Source: Pseudolysinimonas_A sp044239695
Lineage (GTDB): Bacteria > Actinomycetota > Actinomycetes > Actinomycetales > Microbacteriaceae
Reading direction: 5' to 3'
DNA: 64,000 nt
Assembly: GCF_044239695.1 (NCBI RefSeq)
Contig: NZ_JBIIAW010000002.1
Location: forward strand, 10,925-74,924
The translations under genes and the position numbers were made by a program. Below the pieces are notes generated by a model, which did no database searches, had not been told where the DNA came from, and saw nothing but the letters and a program-made list of their open reading frames with translations. Of the stretch, positions 63,740 to 64,000 are shown piece by piece. The stretch's first letter is position 1. Each line of letters starts with the position of its first letter.

Positions 63740-64000
63740 TCAGGCGGGAATCGCGAGCACCGCGGCCGAGGCGAGGGCCAGCGCCAGGCCCACCCACTGC
63801 ACGGGGGCGATGCGTTCCCGCAGCACGATCGCGGCGAGGGCGATCGTGCCGCCCGGGTAGAGCGCGGCGAGCACGCTCATCACGGTGAGGTCGCCCATCC
63901 GCAATCCGATGAGGATGAGCACGTTGGCGGCGGCATCCGCGACCCCGCACGCCACGATGAGTGCCCACGCACTGCGGAGCCCCGGGAAGGCGGGCACGCC
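63740..64000 (-). CDS. EamA/DMT-family transporter, C-terminal part
   Basis: The gene enters from beyond the window end, and 87 codons are visible. They contain about three to four helices (SAWALIVACGVADAAANVLILIGL, TVMSVLAALYPGGTIALAAIVL, and VQWVGLALALASAAVLAIPA) with RERIAPVQWVG, the classic end of the second EamA repeat. Such proteins export or import small metabolites. The substrate is not known. Confidence 0.85.
   Translation of the reverse strand, partial: GVPAFPGLRSAWALIVACGVADAAANVLILIGLRMGDLTVMSVLAALYPGGTIALAAIVLRERIAPVQWVGLALALASAAVLAIPA

Noticed and set aside
1..64000. Prophage, insertion sequence, integrase, tRNA or rRNA
   Set aside because: No integrase, transposase or phage structural gene and no tRNA-like cloverleaf was recognised in any gap by eye. 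A covariance search would be decisive for tRNAs.

Overview
The window is about 70% GC and coding-dense, with many 1-8 base overlaps between genes (ATGA, GTGA). This is typical of a high-GC actinobacterium. A DUF3073 protein, the 32-residue ribosomal protein bS22 next to a BldC-type HTH gene, a TipA-type regulator, a type VII secretion locus and many leaderless genes (TANNNT -10 box 6-7 bases before the start codon) point to Actinomycetota, most likely the family Microbacteriaceae. No tRNA, rRNA, transposase, integrase or CRISPR array was seen.

Region 1 (1-7728) has the tail of a GGDEF protein, then two divergent operons that look like one ether-lipid pathway. Leftward are two paralogous ferritin-like proteins flanking a fatty acyl reductase/HAD fusion. 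Rightward are an SDR reductase, a PlsC-type acyltransferase and an alkyl-DHAP-synthase-like flavoenzyme. Together they could supply fatty alcohol, acyl-DHAP, alkyl-DHAP, alkyl-glycerol-phosphate and perhaps a desaturated (plasmalogen) product. Region 2 (7772-12895) holds a small exported protein, psuG with a PfkB kinase, a photolyase, a candidate untranslated transcript and a double-GNAT protein.

Region 3 (12892-29055) is a compact type VII secretion locus. A leftward operon encodes an FHA/RDD membrane protein, a 100-residue membrane protein, EccD, a MinD-like protein without a Walker A motif, and EccC. A divergent operon encodes small WXG100-like proteins and unknowns, ending in a 770-residue toxin with an N-terminal WXG motif and a C-terminal ADP-ribosyltransferase (ART) domain. 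An immunity candidate overlaps its stop. Behind it lies an array of broken and intact toxin/immunity cassettes: a frameshifted ART remnant, a stand-alone ART-fold gene, and three related two-repeat proteins. EccB, EccE and mycosin genes are not in the window.

Region 4 (29071-46122) is mostly housekeeping, transport and regulation: a lysine-rich peptide, a winged-helix regulator, upp and tadA (start codons 12 bases apart over a palindromic -10), a CDF transporter, proC, KtrAB, an ArsR regulator, a BldC-like HTH, bS22, DUF3073, a flavin monooxygenase, a glycogen-debranching-type enzyme with a divergent LacI regulator and two operators, two CrcB fluoride-channel subunits behind a KimA-like permease, and an ECF sigma factor with a membrane partner.

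Region 5 (46254-64000) has an exported crystallin-like protein, a PadR/DUF4097 operon, a TipA-type regulator, a YczE/MocR divergent pair, an RND permease, a lipoprotein esterase, a DEAD-box helicase with an N-terminal repeat tail, an AAA ATPase, a DUF427 protein, a flavodoxin-fold protein, a four-gene glycine-betaine-type ABC transporter and the end of an EamA transporter. Dispersed palindromic repeats lie at 36715-36791 and 63633-63733. A 24-base tandem repeat sits in frame inside the lacI-type gene.
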